64,000 bases of DNA, taken from the NCBI RefSeq assembly GCF_018304825.1, contig NZ_CP072649.1, forward strand, positions 434,001 to 498,000. The letters run 5' to 3'. Below, one piece after another: positions 52,996-62,174 of this stretch. Origin of the DNA: Chloracidobacterium validum. GTDB taxonomy: Bacteria > Acidobacteriota > Blastocatellia > Chloracidobacteriales > Chloracidobacteriaceae. The notes beneath the pieces are model-generated. The model saw only the letters and a list, made by a program, of their open reading frames with translations. It was not told the DNA's origin and ran no database searches. Numbering within the stretch: the first letter of the stretch is position 1; every line of letters begins with the position of its first letter. The position numbers and the translations under genes were made by a program.

Positions 52996-53262
52996 TTACG
53001 CTGACTTTTTGGTCTTCTTGCTGGCAGTGCACTGTCCATCCACGCAGCAGTCGCTCCCTGGGGCGCAGCACTCGGCGCCCATGTCACAGGACTGTCCGGT
53101 GCAGCAGTTGGGTTTCGCGCAGCAGGCGGCACTTTCCTTCTTCTTGGTTGCGCAGCAGGTGGCCGGGGCTTTTTTCGCCGATTTTGGCGTTTTCGGAGTC
53201 GCAAAAGCGCCGCCAAAGGTGGTCGCAACGAGGAACAAAGCTGGAACAAGAACCTTCAACAT
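52996..53262 (-). CDS. Exported Cys-rich protein with CC motifs
   Basis: An 88-residue protein. The signal peptide covers about residues 1-20 (VLVPALFLVATTFGGAFA). The mature part is short, Lys-rich and contains repeated Cys pairs: ATCCATKKK, SAACCAKPNCCTGQSC, AECCAPGSDCCVDGQC. Thirteen Cys in about 65 residues suggest metal binding or a disulphide knot in the periplasm. AAGGAG precedes the ATG at 53262 at good spacing. The upstream gene encodes another exported protein with a CC motif. Function unknown; metal sequestration is an inference. Confidence 0.7.
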   Translation of the reverse strand: MLKVLVPALFLVATTFGGAFATPKTPKSAKKAPATCCATKKKESAACCAKPNCCTGQSCDMGAECCAPGSDCCVDGQCTASKKTKKSA

Positions 53263-53362
53263 GATGTGTCTCCTTTTTTTCAAGTTCAAAGTAACTAGTT
53301 GTGAAGTCCTGACCCTCGGTAGAGGATCGTTAGCCAACGCGACCAGACTTGCAACTAAGGTA

Positions 53363-53995
53363 CTAAATTCTGAAGACACAATGTTTTAGGTAAGTTTCAC
53401 GCCGTGATGCCAAATAGACGCTTGCCGCCACCGGGCGTGGCTGGCAGGGCTTGGCGGTTACCACCCAGGTCAGCCGCGCGGGCATCACCGTGGGCAGCGG
53501 CGCGGCAAAGGTAAACGTTTGGGTGACTGTGAACCGGGTTGGCGCGGATGACCGATGGCAGCCACAACCGGCATCATCACTGCCGGTCAAAAGCCGCGTT
53601 GGGTGCTCGCCGTCTGACGCGCTTTGCCCGTCACCATTGATCAGTTGGGGCGGACCTGGTTGACAGTCTTTGGCTGACCGGCCGGGCAAACTGGCTTGAT
53701 CCGCTGGCTTGGCAGGTTTCCTGGTAGCGCAGCAGGCAGGCGTGTGGCGCGTAACGCGCTCGGTGCTCAACGCGGCCGGCGCAGACGTTTGCCGTGTATT
53801 CACCAACCGTGTTTGCGTGTCCAACGGCGCGCGCGTGATGGACTCTGGCGCTGCGGCTGCGTCCACGGCGCGCGACTGGGCGGCATGCAGGCAGCCCCCC
53901 AGCAAGCAGGTCAGCACACAGGCCAGCGGCGTCACCCAGAGGCTTGAAACCACGAGCAGGGAAATCGGTGCTGGCCAACGAGACAAACGCATCAT
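53363..53995 (-). CDS. Exported protein with CC motif, unknown function
   Basis: A 210-residue protein. The N-terminal signal (about residues 1-35, LLVVSSLWVTPLACVLTCLLGG) ends near CLHAAQS. The mature chain has HTPACCATRKPAK, then a CQPGPPQL segment, GCGCHRSSAPTRF and a C-terminal strand region. It shares the CCATxK motif with the 88-residue gene downstream. A double ATG (53995/53992) gives the start, though no clear ribosome-binding site is visible. Function unknown; with its neighbour it could handle a metal. Confidence 0.55.
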   Translation of the reverse strand: MMRLSRWPAPISLLVVSSLWVTPLACVLTCLLGGCLHAAQSRAVDAAAAPESITRAPLDTQTRLVNTRQTSAPAALSTERVTRHTPACCATRKPAKPADQASLPGRSAKDCQPGPPQLINGDGQSASDGEHPTRLLTGSDDAGCGCHRSSAPTRFTVTQTFTFAAPLPTVMPARLTWVVTAKPCQPRPVAASVYLASRRETYLKHCVFRI

Positions 53996-54032
53996 GGGCA
54001 GAACTCTAGTGCAGTTCCGCCGGGATGTCAAG

Positions 54033-54557
54033 TCAGGCTGCGGCTTGGAAGACATCCAGGACAAGGCGCTGCGGCAACGGAGTGGATGCCCGGCAGATGA
54101 CGGCTGTCCCCAGGATGCTGCCAATCAACCCTTCAAAGAAACCAGCGAGAAGGTGCGCTGTGGACGGTTGTCCGTCCTGAATGTGGACGGACAAGGTCGG
54201 TTCCTGCGCGATGAAGGCACAGGTTCCAAAGCCATGCGTCTGGAGATAATCACGGCACAGGTCAAGAAAAAGCTCAACCGGAAACTGGCTCAGGGATGCC
54301 GCTTGCCCGATTTGCTCGGCAAGGAGTTGCGTGAAGCGCCCGGCCGTTTGCTTGCCCCAGGTATGGCCAATGTGGCGCAGAGCGTCTAGCGCGTCGGTCT
54401 CGGTTTCGTGGAGCGTGGCAAGCAGGTCATCCAGCGCCGGGGCTGCCATCCCCGGCGCACCCGTTGCATCGGCGCAAATGCCGTGCTTGCCGTCCATCTG
54501 AAGAAATAGATTGCCAGGTGCTGGGTCCATCGGTAAACCGTACGGCGTTGGCGCCAA
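54033..54557 (-). CDS. Hypothetical protein, V4R-like pattern
   Basis: A 174-residue protein. The middle helices and the segment AHLLAGFFEGLIGSILGTAVIC recall the V4R/heme-NO-binding-like fold, where a similar GFxxGLxxxxxG segment occurs. This is a pattern guess only. The start may be TTG at 54557 or ATG at 54530 (MDPAPGNLF). It follows a larger gene by 6 to 33 bases and precedes the exported CC protein. Confidence 0.5.
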   Translation of the reverse strand: MAPTPYGLPMDPAPGNLFLQMDGKHGICADATGAPGMAAPALDDLLATLHETETDALDALRHIGHTWGKQTAGRFTQLLAEQIGQAASLSQFPVELFLDLCRDYLQTHGFGTCAFIAQEPTLSVHIQDGQPSTAHLLAGFFEGLIGSILGTAVICRASTPLPQRLVLDVFQAAA

Positions 54558-54563
54558 GTTGAA

Positions 54564-56024
54564 TCATCCAAAACCAAAGCCACCGCGCCCAAACGAGCCG
54601 GAGCGCCCGGCCCGGGTGCCCGTGACGCGCCCGCCGGAGCCAACGCGGACGGTGCTGCGACCAAAGCCGCTGGGCTTGCTGCGTCCCACGCCGCGTCCGC
54701 CGCCCACGCGCGATGCCGAAAACATCGTTGGGCGTGAGGTGGGTGTGTAACTCGGCACCCGCCCGGCCATTGGATTCGTTGCCGGCGTCACCGTCCGGTA
54801 GTAAGGCGTTCGACTGACATAGACCGGCGACGGCGCGTAAAAAGGGTAAGCGTAGAAGAACCATACACCGCCCATGGGATGGCCGCCGTAGTAGTACCGG
54901 GGACGACTTCCGGCTGCGGTGGTCTGGTTTGGGTCGGCGATGAACTCGTTTGCGGGGAGAATGGCGACGTTGAGGCCAGCCTCTTTGTATTCCACAAAGT
55001 CTTCGTTGAGGTCGTCCATCTCAACTTTGCGGGAACTGTCCGGCGTGACGTAAATGATGTTTTTGATGCCGGCTTCCTTGAGCTTGGCGGCCGGCGGAAC
55101 CTTCGCCAGATAGCGATTGTCAAACTGGTTGTCGGCGTCCTTGTACTCATTGAGCCGATAGGCATCGAGCAAAAACACTGGCGGCGCATTTTCCGCGAGG
55201 GTCGCCTGCTTGCTGGCGATTTCATCCGCGTAGTACAGCATAGCCGCCAGCGTTTCATGGGATGGCACGACCCCAAGTGGGTGTGGGTAGTTGTCAAACA
55301 GCGTCACGAGGCGGCCATGCGAGGCGAGGCCGGCCGCATAGGCCACGCTGTCCCGTCCGATCAAATCCACGATGATGGCGGTTTCGCCTGGGTTTGAGGC
55401 GTTCGCCAGGATGTCTTCGGCGAGCGCCTGTCCGCGTCCATAGCTGGCTTCCATGCTCGGCGCGAGGATTGGACTCAGTTGACTTCGCAACGATTCGGCC
55501 TGGAGCGACTGGATGAGTGTCGGCACGAAATACGGCTGCCATTTGCCGCGCGCTTCAAAGGCGGTCAGCATGGTGTTCTGGTCAAGGTACGTTTTCCAGG
55601 CCTGACCGTTGCGTGAGTCAATTTGGGTTTTTGGAACGCTGAAGTTGAGCGGACGGTCTTCGGAGCCGATGTTCCAGCCGTTCTTTTTCTGGAGTTCGAG
55701 TGAGTCGGTGTCAACTTCTTTCTCGCCAAACAAGGTGACAAGGCCCGCAATGCCGCCAATCGTGACGACACCGGCCGTTGCACCGCCAATGATCCATCCG
55801 CGCCGCGACACCTTTTGCCACCAGGGTTTGGTTCCCCCGGCATAGGCCGTGCCCGCTGCTGCATAGGGGTTGGCGGCGTAAGCCGGTGGAGCATAATTGA
55901 TCCGTCCAACGCCTGCTGACCCCATGAACTGCTCGCTGGGCGGCTGATTCGGGCTGTTGGCCGGGCCGGGTGGAATCTGGACGGGTGGTTTGGGCGCTGA
56001 CGGTGGAATGTTTTGCTCTGGCAT
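54564..56024 (-). CDS. Membrane-anchored protein with glycine/arginine-rich C-terminus, unknown
   Basis: A 486-residue protein starting at MPEQNIPPS. The N-terminal 70 residues are Pro-rich. One membrane helix follows at about residues 76-98 (GWIIGGATAGVVTIGGIAGLVTLFG). A soluble domain (about 100-380) has RGQALAEDILANASNPGETAIIVDLIGRDSVAYA. The last 100 residues are low-complexity Gly/Arg/Ser (GGGRGVGRSKPSGFGRS) after a Tyr-rich stretch (YYYGGHPMGGVWFFYAYPFY). I recognise no family. The frame is open upstream to 56081, but no better start is seen. Confidence 0.55.
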   Translation of the reverse strand: MPEQNIPPSAPKPPVQIPPGPANSPNQPPSEQFMGSAGVGRINYAPPAYAANPYAAAGTAYAGGTKPWWQKVSRRGWIIGGATAGVVTIGGIAGLVTLFGEKEVDTDSLELQKKNGWNIGSEDRPLNFSVPKTQIDSRNGQAWKTYLDQNTMLTAFEARGKWQPYFVPTLIQSLQAESLRSQLSPILAPSMEASYGRGQALAEDILANASNPGETAIIVDLIGRDSVAYAAGLASHGRLVTLFDNYPHPLGVVPSHETLAAMLYYADEIASKQATLAENAPPVFLLDAYRLNEYKDADNQFDNRYLAKVPPAAKLKEAGIKNIIYVTPDSSRKVEMDDLNEDFVEYKEAGLNVAILPANEFIADPNQTTAAGSRPRYYYGGHPMGGVWFFYAYPFYAPSPVYVSRTPYYRTVTPATNPMAGRVPSYTPTSRPTMFSASRVGGGRGVGRSKPSGFGRSTVRVGSGGRVTGTRAGRSGSFGRGGFGFG

Positions 56025-56382
56025 AGGCGCGCGCTGTTTCTTGGGGAGGGAGTCGAAAAGGAATGATTTGTCTGAGGGCAACCGCCAAGCGTGAAAAAAC
56101 TGGCAGTTTGTTACTTAGCATACTTTTGGCGAGCGCGTGAACCTTGTTTGGGAGAAAGTGAATCGGACCGGTTTCTAACGGCGCGGAAAACTCGGTTTGC
56201 GCCATGCCGTTTTGTGTATTGACGCAACCAAGTACGTTTTCGGTCAGCCTAACGTTGCATTGTGTTTTTGCGGCGAGTAGCGTAAAAGCTGAGGTAGCGA
56301 AAGCGCGAGTGGAAAGCGCCTCGCAGGGGGCGTCAAGGCGACGGTAAGGGTCAAGGCGACGGTAAGCGACGAGGTATTGAGT
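56025..56382. promoter_or_regulatory. Intergenic region with an 18-base tandem repeat before the molybdenum hydroxylase operon
   Basis: 358 bases with no supportable gene. The right end holds two direct copies of GTCAAGGCGACGGTAAG (56332-56348 and 56350-56366), 18 bases apart. They end five bases before the GAGG ribosome-binding site (56371-56374) of the operon. Confidence 0.55.
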
Positions 56383-56856
56383 ATGTCGATCACGGTGACG
56401 GTCAACGGCGTCAAGCAAGCTTGCAACGCGCCGGCTGACATGCCGCTTTTGTGGGTGCTGCGTGATGTCTTGGGTTTGACTGGGACAAAGTACGGTTGTG
56501 GCGCTGGTCTGTGCGGGGCTTGTACCCTGCATGTGGACGGGGTAGCCGTCCGGGCTTGCGTGTTTCCACTCTCAGGTGCCGAAGGCAAGACCGTCACCAC
56601 CATTGAGGGGCTGTCGCCGGATGGCACGCATCCGGTGCAGGTTGCCTGGAAGCTTGAAGACGTGGCGCAGTGTGGCTACTGCCAGCCGGGGCAGATCATG
56701 GCGGCCGCGGCGCTGCTGGCCAAAAATCCAAAGCCCACGGATGACGACATTGCCAATGCGCTGGCGGGGAATCTCTGCCGGTGTGGGACCTACCAGCGCA
56801 TCCGCGCGGCCGTCAATCGCGCGGTGACCTTACGGAAGGCGGAGAAACGCGCATGA
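56383..56856 (+). CDS. 2Fe-2S subunit of a molybdenum hydroxylase (isoquinoline 1-oxidoreductase alpha type)
   Basis: A 157-residue protein with two 2Fe-2S sites. The plant-type cluster: C39, C44, C47 and C59 ([17 protein letters not shown]...C). The second: C97, C100, C132 and C134 ([15 protein letters not shown]). It passes electrons from the molybdenum subunit to an acceptor. The ATG at 56383 has GAGG eight bases upstream. The large subunit gene overlaps its stop by ATGA. Confidence 0.92.
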   Translation: MSITVTVNGVKQACNAPADMPLLWVLRDVLGLTGTKYGCGAGLCGACTLHVDGVAVRACVFPLSGAEGKTVTTIEGLSPDGTHPVQVAWKLEDVAQCGYCQPGQIMAAAALLAKNPKPTDDDIANALAGNLCRCGTYQRIRAAVNRAVTLRKAEKRA

Positions 56857-58985
56857 CGACGGTTACGAATCTCTCACGTCGTGATTTTCTCACCGGGGTT
56901 ACGCTGGCCGGCGCGGCACTGACGCTGGGCTGTCAGGTCGAGTCAGCCGACAGCCGGGTGACGGCGGCCGGGGGGGCGGCGCTGGCGCCCAATGCTTTTC
57001 TGACCATCCACCCGGATGGGCGGATTCTCATCACGGTCAATAAAACCGAAATGGGCCAGGGCGTGCGCACGGGCTTGCCGATGCTCGTTGCCGAGGAACT
57101 CGATGTGGACTGGTCGGCCGTCACGGTGGAGACCGCTTCGTTCGATCCGTCCCGGTATGGGTTTCAGGGCACCGGCGGCAGCGGTAGTCTCCGGGGCGCG
57201 TGGGAACCGCTCCGGCGCACCGGTGCCACGGCGCGCACCATGCTGGTTGAGGTAGCCGCCCGGCGCTGGAATGTGGCAGCGGCCGACTGCCGGACGGAAG
57301 CCGGATACGTGCTACACCCTTCCGACCCGGCGAAAAAACTCAGTTACGGGGAACTGGTCGCCGATGCGGCCGCGTTGCCAGCGCCCGACCCCAAAACGGT
57401 CAAACTCAAAGACCCCAAAGACTTCAAGCTGATTGGGCGGCGCGTCGCGCGATACGACAACCCAGACATCGTCACAGGCAAGGCCGTCTATGGCATGGAT
57501 GTCCGGCAGCCGGACATGCGGTTTGCCACGATGGTGCATGCGCCGGTCTTTGGCGGCAAGCCGAAGCAGGTGGACGATCAGGCGGCCAAAGCCATTCCCG
57601 GCGTCGAGCAGGTTTTCGTGACCGACCGTGGCGTAGCCGTGGTGGCAACCAATACGTGGGCGGCCTTTGAGGGCGCAAAAAAGCTGCGCGTGACTTGGGA
57701 TGATGGGCCACATGCGGAGCTATCCAGCGCGTCCATTCGCGCCCTGTTTGCCGAAAAAGCCAAGGCGTCGGGCGATATTGCCCGCAACGATGGCGATGCG
57801 GAGTCGGCGCTTGCCCAGGCGGCCAAGCGACTCGAAGCCATTTATGAGGTTCCCTTTCTGCACCATGCCACGCTCGAGCCACAGAACTGTACGGCCCGAG
57901 TGACGGCGGAAAGCTGTGAAGTCTGGGCGCCGACGCAATTTCCAAACTTCGTGCTGGACGAAGCCCGGCGCATCACGGGCTTGGATGCCGCGCGGATCAA
58001 GATTCACGTCACCTTGCTCGGTGGCGGCTTTGGACGGCGCATCGAGGCCGATTACGCCGCGGACGCCGTCGAGGTCGCCAAACGACTCAACGGCCGACCA
58101 GTACAGGTAACCTGGACCCGCGAAGAGGACATGCAGCACGGTTGGTACCGTCCGGCCAGCCTCCACGTCGTCAAAGGTGGCTTATCTGAGCAGGGGCAGC
58201 CGGTGGCCATCCTGCACCGGCTGGTCGCTCCCTCGATTCGTGGACAGCGCCAGCCGGACGGTGGCAAAGGCGTTGATCCGGGCGCGATGGCCGGCATCAG
58301 CTCGATGCAATATGACGTGCCGAACTTCCGTGCCGAGTACGTCCGCGCGAACACCGGCGTGCCGATTGGTTTCTGGCGGGCGGTGTTCGACTCGCAAAAC
58401 GCCTTTGTGCAGGAATCCTGGATCGATGAACTGGCCCACGCCGCGCAGGCCGATCCGGTGGCGTTTCGCCTCAAACTGCTGGGGAAGTCGCCACGCCTGA
58501 AGCAGGTCCTGGACGTTGCGGCGAAAGCTGCCGGGTGGGGCAAGCCACTTCCCAAGGGACAAGCTCGCGGTGTCGCGGCGCATTTTTCATTTGGGGCGTT
58601 TTGCGCCCAGGTCGCAGAGGTTTCAATCGAGGACGATCTGCCGCGCATTCACCGGGTGGTCTGCGCCATGGATGTTGGGACGGTGGTCAATCCCAGCCAA
58701 GTCGAAGCCCAAATCGAAGGCAGCATCGTTTTTGCTCTGAGCGCCGCGCTCTATGGAGCGATTACGGTTGAGAAGGGGCGGGTTGTCCAGTCGAACTTCA
58801 ACGACTACCCGCTCCTGCGATTGGGTGAGATGCCAAAGGTGGAAGTTCACCTCATCCAGAGCGGAGAAGCGCCGTCGGGCGCGGGTGAGCCGGCGCTGCC
58901 GCCGACCGCGCCGGCCGTGTGCAATGCGCTTTTTGCCCTGACCGGAAAGCGGATTCGGAAGCTCCCCATCGAACTCGACGTATGA
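56853..58985 (+). CDS. Molybdopterin-binding large subunit of the hydroxylase, Tat-exported
   Basis: A 710-residue subunit of the xanthine oxidase family. The N-terminus has a twin-arginine signal ([19 protein letters not shown]), so the enzyme is probably moved folded to the periplasm, as for isoquinoline 1-oxidoreductase beta. MPT-binding motifs include [19 protein letters not shown] and LLGGGFGRR. The catalytic Glu lies in [14 protein letters not shown] near the C-terminus. It would hydroxylate an aldehyde or N-heterocycle; the substrate is unknown. Its ATG overlaps the previous stop (ATGA) and a D-aminoacylase-type gene overlaps its own stop. Confidence 0.88.
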   Translation: MTTVTNLSRRDFLTGVTLAGAALTLGCQVESADSRVTAAGGAALAPNAFLTIHPDGRILITVNKTEMGQGVRTGLPMLVAEELDVDWSAVTVETASFDPSRYGFQGTGGSGSLRGAWEPLRRTGATARTMLVEVAARRWNVAAADCRTEAGYVLHPSDPAKKLSYGELVADAAALPAPDPKTVKLKDPKDFKLIGRRVARYDNPDIVTGKAVYGMDVRQPDMRFATMVHAPVFGGKPKQVDDQAAKAIPGVEQVFVTDRGVAVVATNTWAAFEGAKKLRVTWDDGPHAELSSASIRALFAEKAKASGDIARNDGDAESALAQAAKRLEAIYEVPFLHHATLEPQNCTARVTAESCEVWAPTQFPNFVLDEARRITGLDAARIKIHVTLLGGGFGRRIEADYAADAVEVAKRLNGRPVQVTWTREEDMQHGWYRPASLHVVKGGLSEQGQPVAILHRLVAPSIRGQRQPDGGKGVDPGAMAGISSMQYDVPNFRAEYVRANTGVPIGFWRAVFDSQNAFVQESWIDELAHAAQADPVAFRLKLLGKSPRLKQVLDVAAKAAGWGKPLPKGQARGVAAHFSFGAFCAQVAEVSIEDDLPRIHRVVCAMDVGTVVNPSQVEAQIEGSIVFALSAALYGAITVEKGRVVQSNFNDYPLLRLGEMPKVEVHLIQSGEAPSGAGEPALPPTAPAVCNALFALTGKRIRKLPIELDV

Positions 58986-60634
58986 GCAGGCCAAAGCAAC
59001 CGCTCTGGTGGTTGGTGTTGCTGGTTCTGGTGTCAGGTAGTTGGGGCCCGGCGTGGCGTGCGGCGGCGCATGCGCCACTGATGATATCGTCTTCCTCTGA
59101 CGAAAAAACAGCCGGCTACGATGTGCTCATCAAAAACGCCCGGGTCGTGGACGGCACGGGCAATCCCTGGTTTCGGGCCGACGTCGCGCTGCGCGACGGA
59201 CGCATTGCGCGGGTTGGTCGCCACCTTCCCGGCACGGCCAGGGTGGTGGTGGATGCCAAAGACCGGATCCTGGCGCCGGGGTTCATTGATGTTCACGCCC
59301 ATGTCGAGGACATCTTCAGCTACCCCGACGCCGAGAACTTCATCCGCATGGGCGTCACCACGCTGGTGACGGGGAACTGCGGGGCATCGGTGACCAATGT
59401 CGGTGAGTTTTTGGGGCGTTACCGCGAGACGCCGCTGACGGTCAATCTGGCGACGCTCATTGCCCATGGTTCGGTGCGGGCGGCCGTGATGAAGTATGCC
59501 GACCGCGAACCGACGGCGGATGAGTTGGCCGAGATGAAGCGACTCGTGGCGAAAGCCATGGAGGAGGGCGCGGTTGGGCTTTCCACGGGCCTGATTTATG
59601 CGCCGGGCAGCTTTGCCAAGACCGATGAAGTCATTGCCTTGGCGGAAGTGGCCGGCGCGGCCGGCGGGCTCTATGTCACCCACATGCGCAATGAAGGCAA
59701 TGGTGTTTTGGAAGCCATCGAGGAAGCTCTGACCATCGGCGAACGTGCCAAGCTGCCGGTTGACATTTCACATCTCAAGGTTGCCACGCCACGGCTGTGG
59801 AGACAGAGTGACCGTGTGTTGGGTCTGATTCGAGCCGCCCGCGCACGGGGGCTGGAGGTGACGGTAGATCAGTATGCCTACACGGCTTCCTCGACCAGTC
59901 TGGAGAGCATGCTTCCCAACTGGGTGCTGGCCGGGGGGCAGCAGGAAGCGCGGCAGCGCCTGGCCGATCCGGCAACGCGGGAGCGCGTGAAACGGGAATT
60001 GCGGGAAAGCCTGGAGTCGAAGCAGCGCACGGATTTCAGCTATGCCGTCGTGGCCTTTTACGGGGCGAATTTAGACTATAACGGCAAAAATTTGGTCGAG
60101 GTGACGCGCCTGGCGCAGGAAACGGACAGTTTGGATGCCCAGCTCGAGCAAATCGTCGTCATGTATGAGCAGGGCGGCGCCGGGATGATCTATCACTCGA
60201 TGCATGAGGACGACGTCGCGCGCATCATGCGCGAGCCGTTCACGATGGTGGCATCCGATGCCGGCGTGCGGAAGGTGGGGGTTGGGTCGCCGCATCCGCG
60301 TGGCTACGGCAACAACGCGCGCGTGCTGGGGCGCTACGTCCGGGAGCTTGGGGTTCTGACCCTGGAGGACGCCGTCCGCAAGATGACCAGCCTGCCGGCG
60401 CGTACCTTCCGGTTAGGTCAGCGGGGACTCATCCGGGAAGGTTTCATTGCCGACCTCGTGCTGTTTGACGACCGAACGATTCAAGATACATCCACTTATG
60501 AGGACCCACACCATTTTCCGACCGGGGTTGATGCGGTGTGGGTCAACGGTAGCCTGGTGTTTCAGGACGGGAAGCTAACCGGCGCGCGTCCGGGGCAGCC
60601 GGTGCGGCGGGCCGTGTTGGGCGAGGTCGAATGA
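58982..60634 (+). CDS. Exported N-acyl-D-amino-acid deacylase-like amidohydrolase
   Basis: A 550-residue protein starting at ATG 58982 (ATGA overlap with the previous stop). A signal peptide covers about residues 1-31. The D-aminoacylase pattern follows: [12 protein letters not shown] with the HxH metal site, [11 protein letters not shown] with a Cys ligand, AHGSVR, THMRNEG, ISHLKV and catalytic Asp in SDAGVRK. It would deacylate N-acyl-D-amino acids or related cyclic amides. The unit with the molybdenum hydroxylase suggests a joint pathway, with oxidation then hydrolysis. Confidence 0.88.
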   Translation: MSRPKQPLWWLVLLVLVSGSWGPAWRAAAHAPLMISSSSDEKTAGYDVLIKNARVVDGTGNPWFRADVALRDGRIARVGRHLPGTARVVVDAKDRILAPGFIDVHAHVEDIFSYPDAENFIRMGVTTLVTGNCGASVTNVGEFLGRYRETPLTVNLATLIAHGSVRAAVMKYADREPTADELAEMKRLVAKAMEEGAVGLSTGLIYAPGSFAKTDEVIALAEVAGAAGGLYVTHMRNEGNGVLEAIEEALTIGERAKLPVDISHLKVATPRLWRQSDRVLGLIRAARARGLEVTVDQYAYTASSTSLESMLPNWVLAGGQQEARQRLADPATRERVKRELRESLESKQRTDFSYAVVAFYGANLDYNGKNLVEVTRLAQETDSLDAQLEQIVVMYEQGGAGMIYHSMHEDDVARIMREPFTMVASDAGVRKVGVGSPHPRGYGNNARVLGRYVRELGVLTLEDAVRKMTSLPARTFRLGQRGLIREGFIADLVLFDDRTIQDTSTYEDPHHFPTGVDAVWVNGSLVFQDGKLTGARPGQPVRRAVLGEVE

Positions 60635-61557
60635 CGCCTGTGCCAGTCGAGTTTGCGCCTGACGTGGCGGTTGCCTTGGCGGAGGGGCGGCCGGTGGTGG
60701 CATTGGAAAGCGCGGTGATTAGCCATGGGCTACCGTATCCGGTCAACATCGAGACAGCCTTGGCCTTAGAGGCAGTCGTGCGGGCGGGTGGGGCGGTGCC
60801 GGCGACGATTGGGGTGAGCGGTGGAGCCGTCCTGGTTGGGATGGACAAGCATCTGATAACGCAATTTGGGCGGGCAACCCAGGATGGACGGTCGGTGGCC
60901 AAGTTGAGCGCGCGCGATCTGGCGGCGGCAGTTGCGCTGAGGCAGGACGGGGCAACTACCGTTGGCGCGACGGCGCGCGTGGCGGCGATGGCTGGCATCG
61001 AAGTGATGGCGACTGGTGGTATCGGTGGCGTTCACCGGGGGGCGTCCCGGACGTGGGACATCAGCGGGGATTTGCCGGCGCTGGCGCGCTATCCGGTACT
61101 GGTCGTTTGTGCCGGCGCAAAGGCAATTTTAGACATTCCGGCGACGCTCGAATGGCTCGAGACGCTTGGCGTTCCGGTCGTGGGCTGGCGCTGCCGTGAG
61201 TTCCCGGCCTTTTACACGGCAAGCAGTGGTTACACGCTGAACGTCACGGTTGAGCGGCTGGAGCTACTGGCTCACCTATGGCGGGTGGAGCGCACTTGGC
61301 AAGGTGGGGGCATGCTGGTTGTCCAGCCGCCGCCAGAGGAATTACCAGACGCCGAGATGGTCATCCAGACAGCACTCGCCGAAGCCGAAGCCGAAGGTGT
61401 CCAGGGCGCTGCGGTGACCCCTTTCCTGTTATCGCGCGTATGCACTTTGAGTGGGAACAAAAGTCTGGATGTCAATGTTGCGTTACTAAAGTGCAACGCT
61501 TCGGTAGCTACGCTTCTTGCCTGTGAGCTAGCTCGCCAGAGAGAGAAGATGATCTAA
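60631..61557 (+). CDS. psuG: Pseudouridine-5'-phosphate glycosidase
   Basis: A 308-residue enzyme matching PsuG across its length: VVALESAVISHGLPYPVNIETA at the N-terminus, VGATARVAAMAGIEVMATGGIGGVHRG in the middle, and RCREFPAFYTASSGY and NKSLDVNVALLKCNASVA towards the C-terminus. It splits pseudouridine 5'-phosphate to uracil and ribose 5-phosphate. It has an ATGA overlap with the aminoacylase-like gene. The kinase PsuK is not next to it. The terminator pair at 61565-61632 follows. Confidence 0.92.
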   Translation: MTPVPVEFAPDVAVALAEGRPVVALESAVISHGLPYPVNIETALALEAVVRAGGAVPATIGVSGGAVLVGMDKHLITQFGRATQDGRSVAKLSARDLAAAVALRQDGATTVGATARVAAMAGIEVMATGGIGGVHRGASRTWDISGDLPALARYPVLVVCAGAKAILDIPATLEWLETLGVPVVGWRCREFPAFYTASSGYTLNVTVERLELLAHLWRVERTWQGGGMLVVQPPPEELPDAEMVIQTALAEAEAEGVQGAAVTPFLLSRVCTLSGNKSLDVNVALLKCNASVATLLACELARQREKMI

Positions 61558-61564
61558 TAAACAC

Positions 61565-61599
61565 CAATGAAACAAGTTGTAAAAAAACATGTTTCATTG
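61565..61599 (+). terminator. Inverted repeat after psuG
   Basis: Arms CAATGAAACA (61565-61574) and TGTTTCATTG (61590-61599) with a 15-base A-rich loop; it lies 8 bases past the psuG stop. Confidence 0.6.
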
Positions 61600-61602
61600 A
61601 AG

Positions 61603-61632
61603 AAAACGCCCGGACAATGTGCCGGGCGTTTT
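61603..61632. terminator. Bidirectional Rho-independent terminator
   Basis: A perfect inverted repeat AAAACGCCCGG (61603-61613) and CCGGGCGTTTT (61622-61632) with an 8-base loop. The T run on either strand can end transcripts of psuG (plus) and of the small exported protein (minus). Confidence 0.85.
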
Positions 61633-61658
61633 GGCTAAGACACTACCAGTTTCTTAGT

Positions 61659-62027
61659 TTATTGATTTGGGGCAGCTTGGGCGCTGGTGACGTTGAAGCG
61701 GTCGCGGGAGCCGTCGAATTTGACGCTCTTGAGAACGTTTGTGTCGCCGCTCTGGGTAAGGGCGATTTCATCGCCATTAGCCTTACGCTCGTCGGTTGCA
61801 AGTGTAACCGTTGTCTTTGCAACCACTTCCTTGCCATTCAAAATGGTCATCTCGCCCGTTTCCTTGTTGATTTTGACCTTGTAAGTTCCCTTTTTCACAA
61901 CCGTGCCGTTGACCGAGATGTCACGGTTGAGCGTCAGGGTCTTGGTCATTTCTCCTGCCAGAGCTGAAACACCAAGCAGGGCAGTCAGGGTCATGGCGAG
62001 AACGAGAGATTTTCCGAAGAAACGCAT
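61659..62027 (-). CDS. Small exported protein, unknown function
   Basis: A 122-residue protein. The signal peptide is residues 1-24 (LVLAMTLTALLGVSALAG). The mature part alternates short strands (KTLTLNRDISVNGTVVKKGTYKVKI) and looks like a beta-sandwich; similar short exported proteins are common in acidobacteria. Function unknown. It is transcribed towards the bidirectional terminator. Confidence 0.65.
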   Translation of the reverse strand: MRFFGKSLVLAMTLTALLGVSALAGEMTKTLTLNRDISVNGTVVKKGTYKVKINKETGEMTILNGKEVVAKTTVTLATDERKANGDEIALTQSGDTNVLKSVKFDGSRDRFNVTSAQAAPNQ

Positions 62028-62174
62028 AAGAGCTCCTGTAAAGTCTTCCGAAGATTACGATATGGAATAAGTCTCTAGTTGCTTTTCCATATCGTTGTCT
62101 TGCGACGTAATCCGTAACGATACAGGGCTGCTTGAGGTTCAAAAAATTCCGAAATTTTTGCCGGCTGTCACCTG

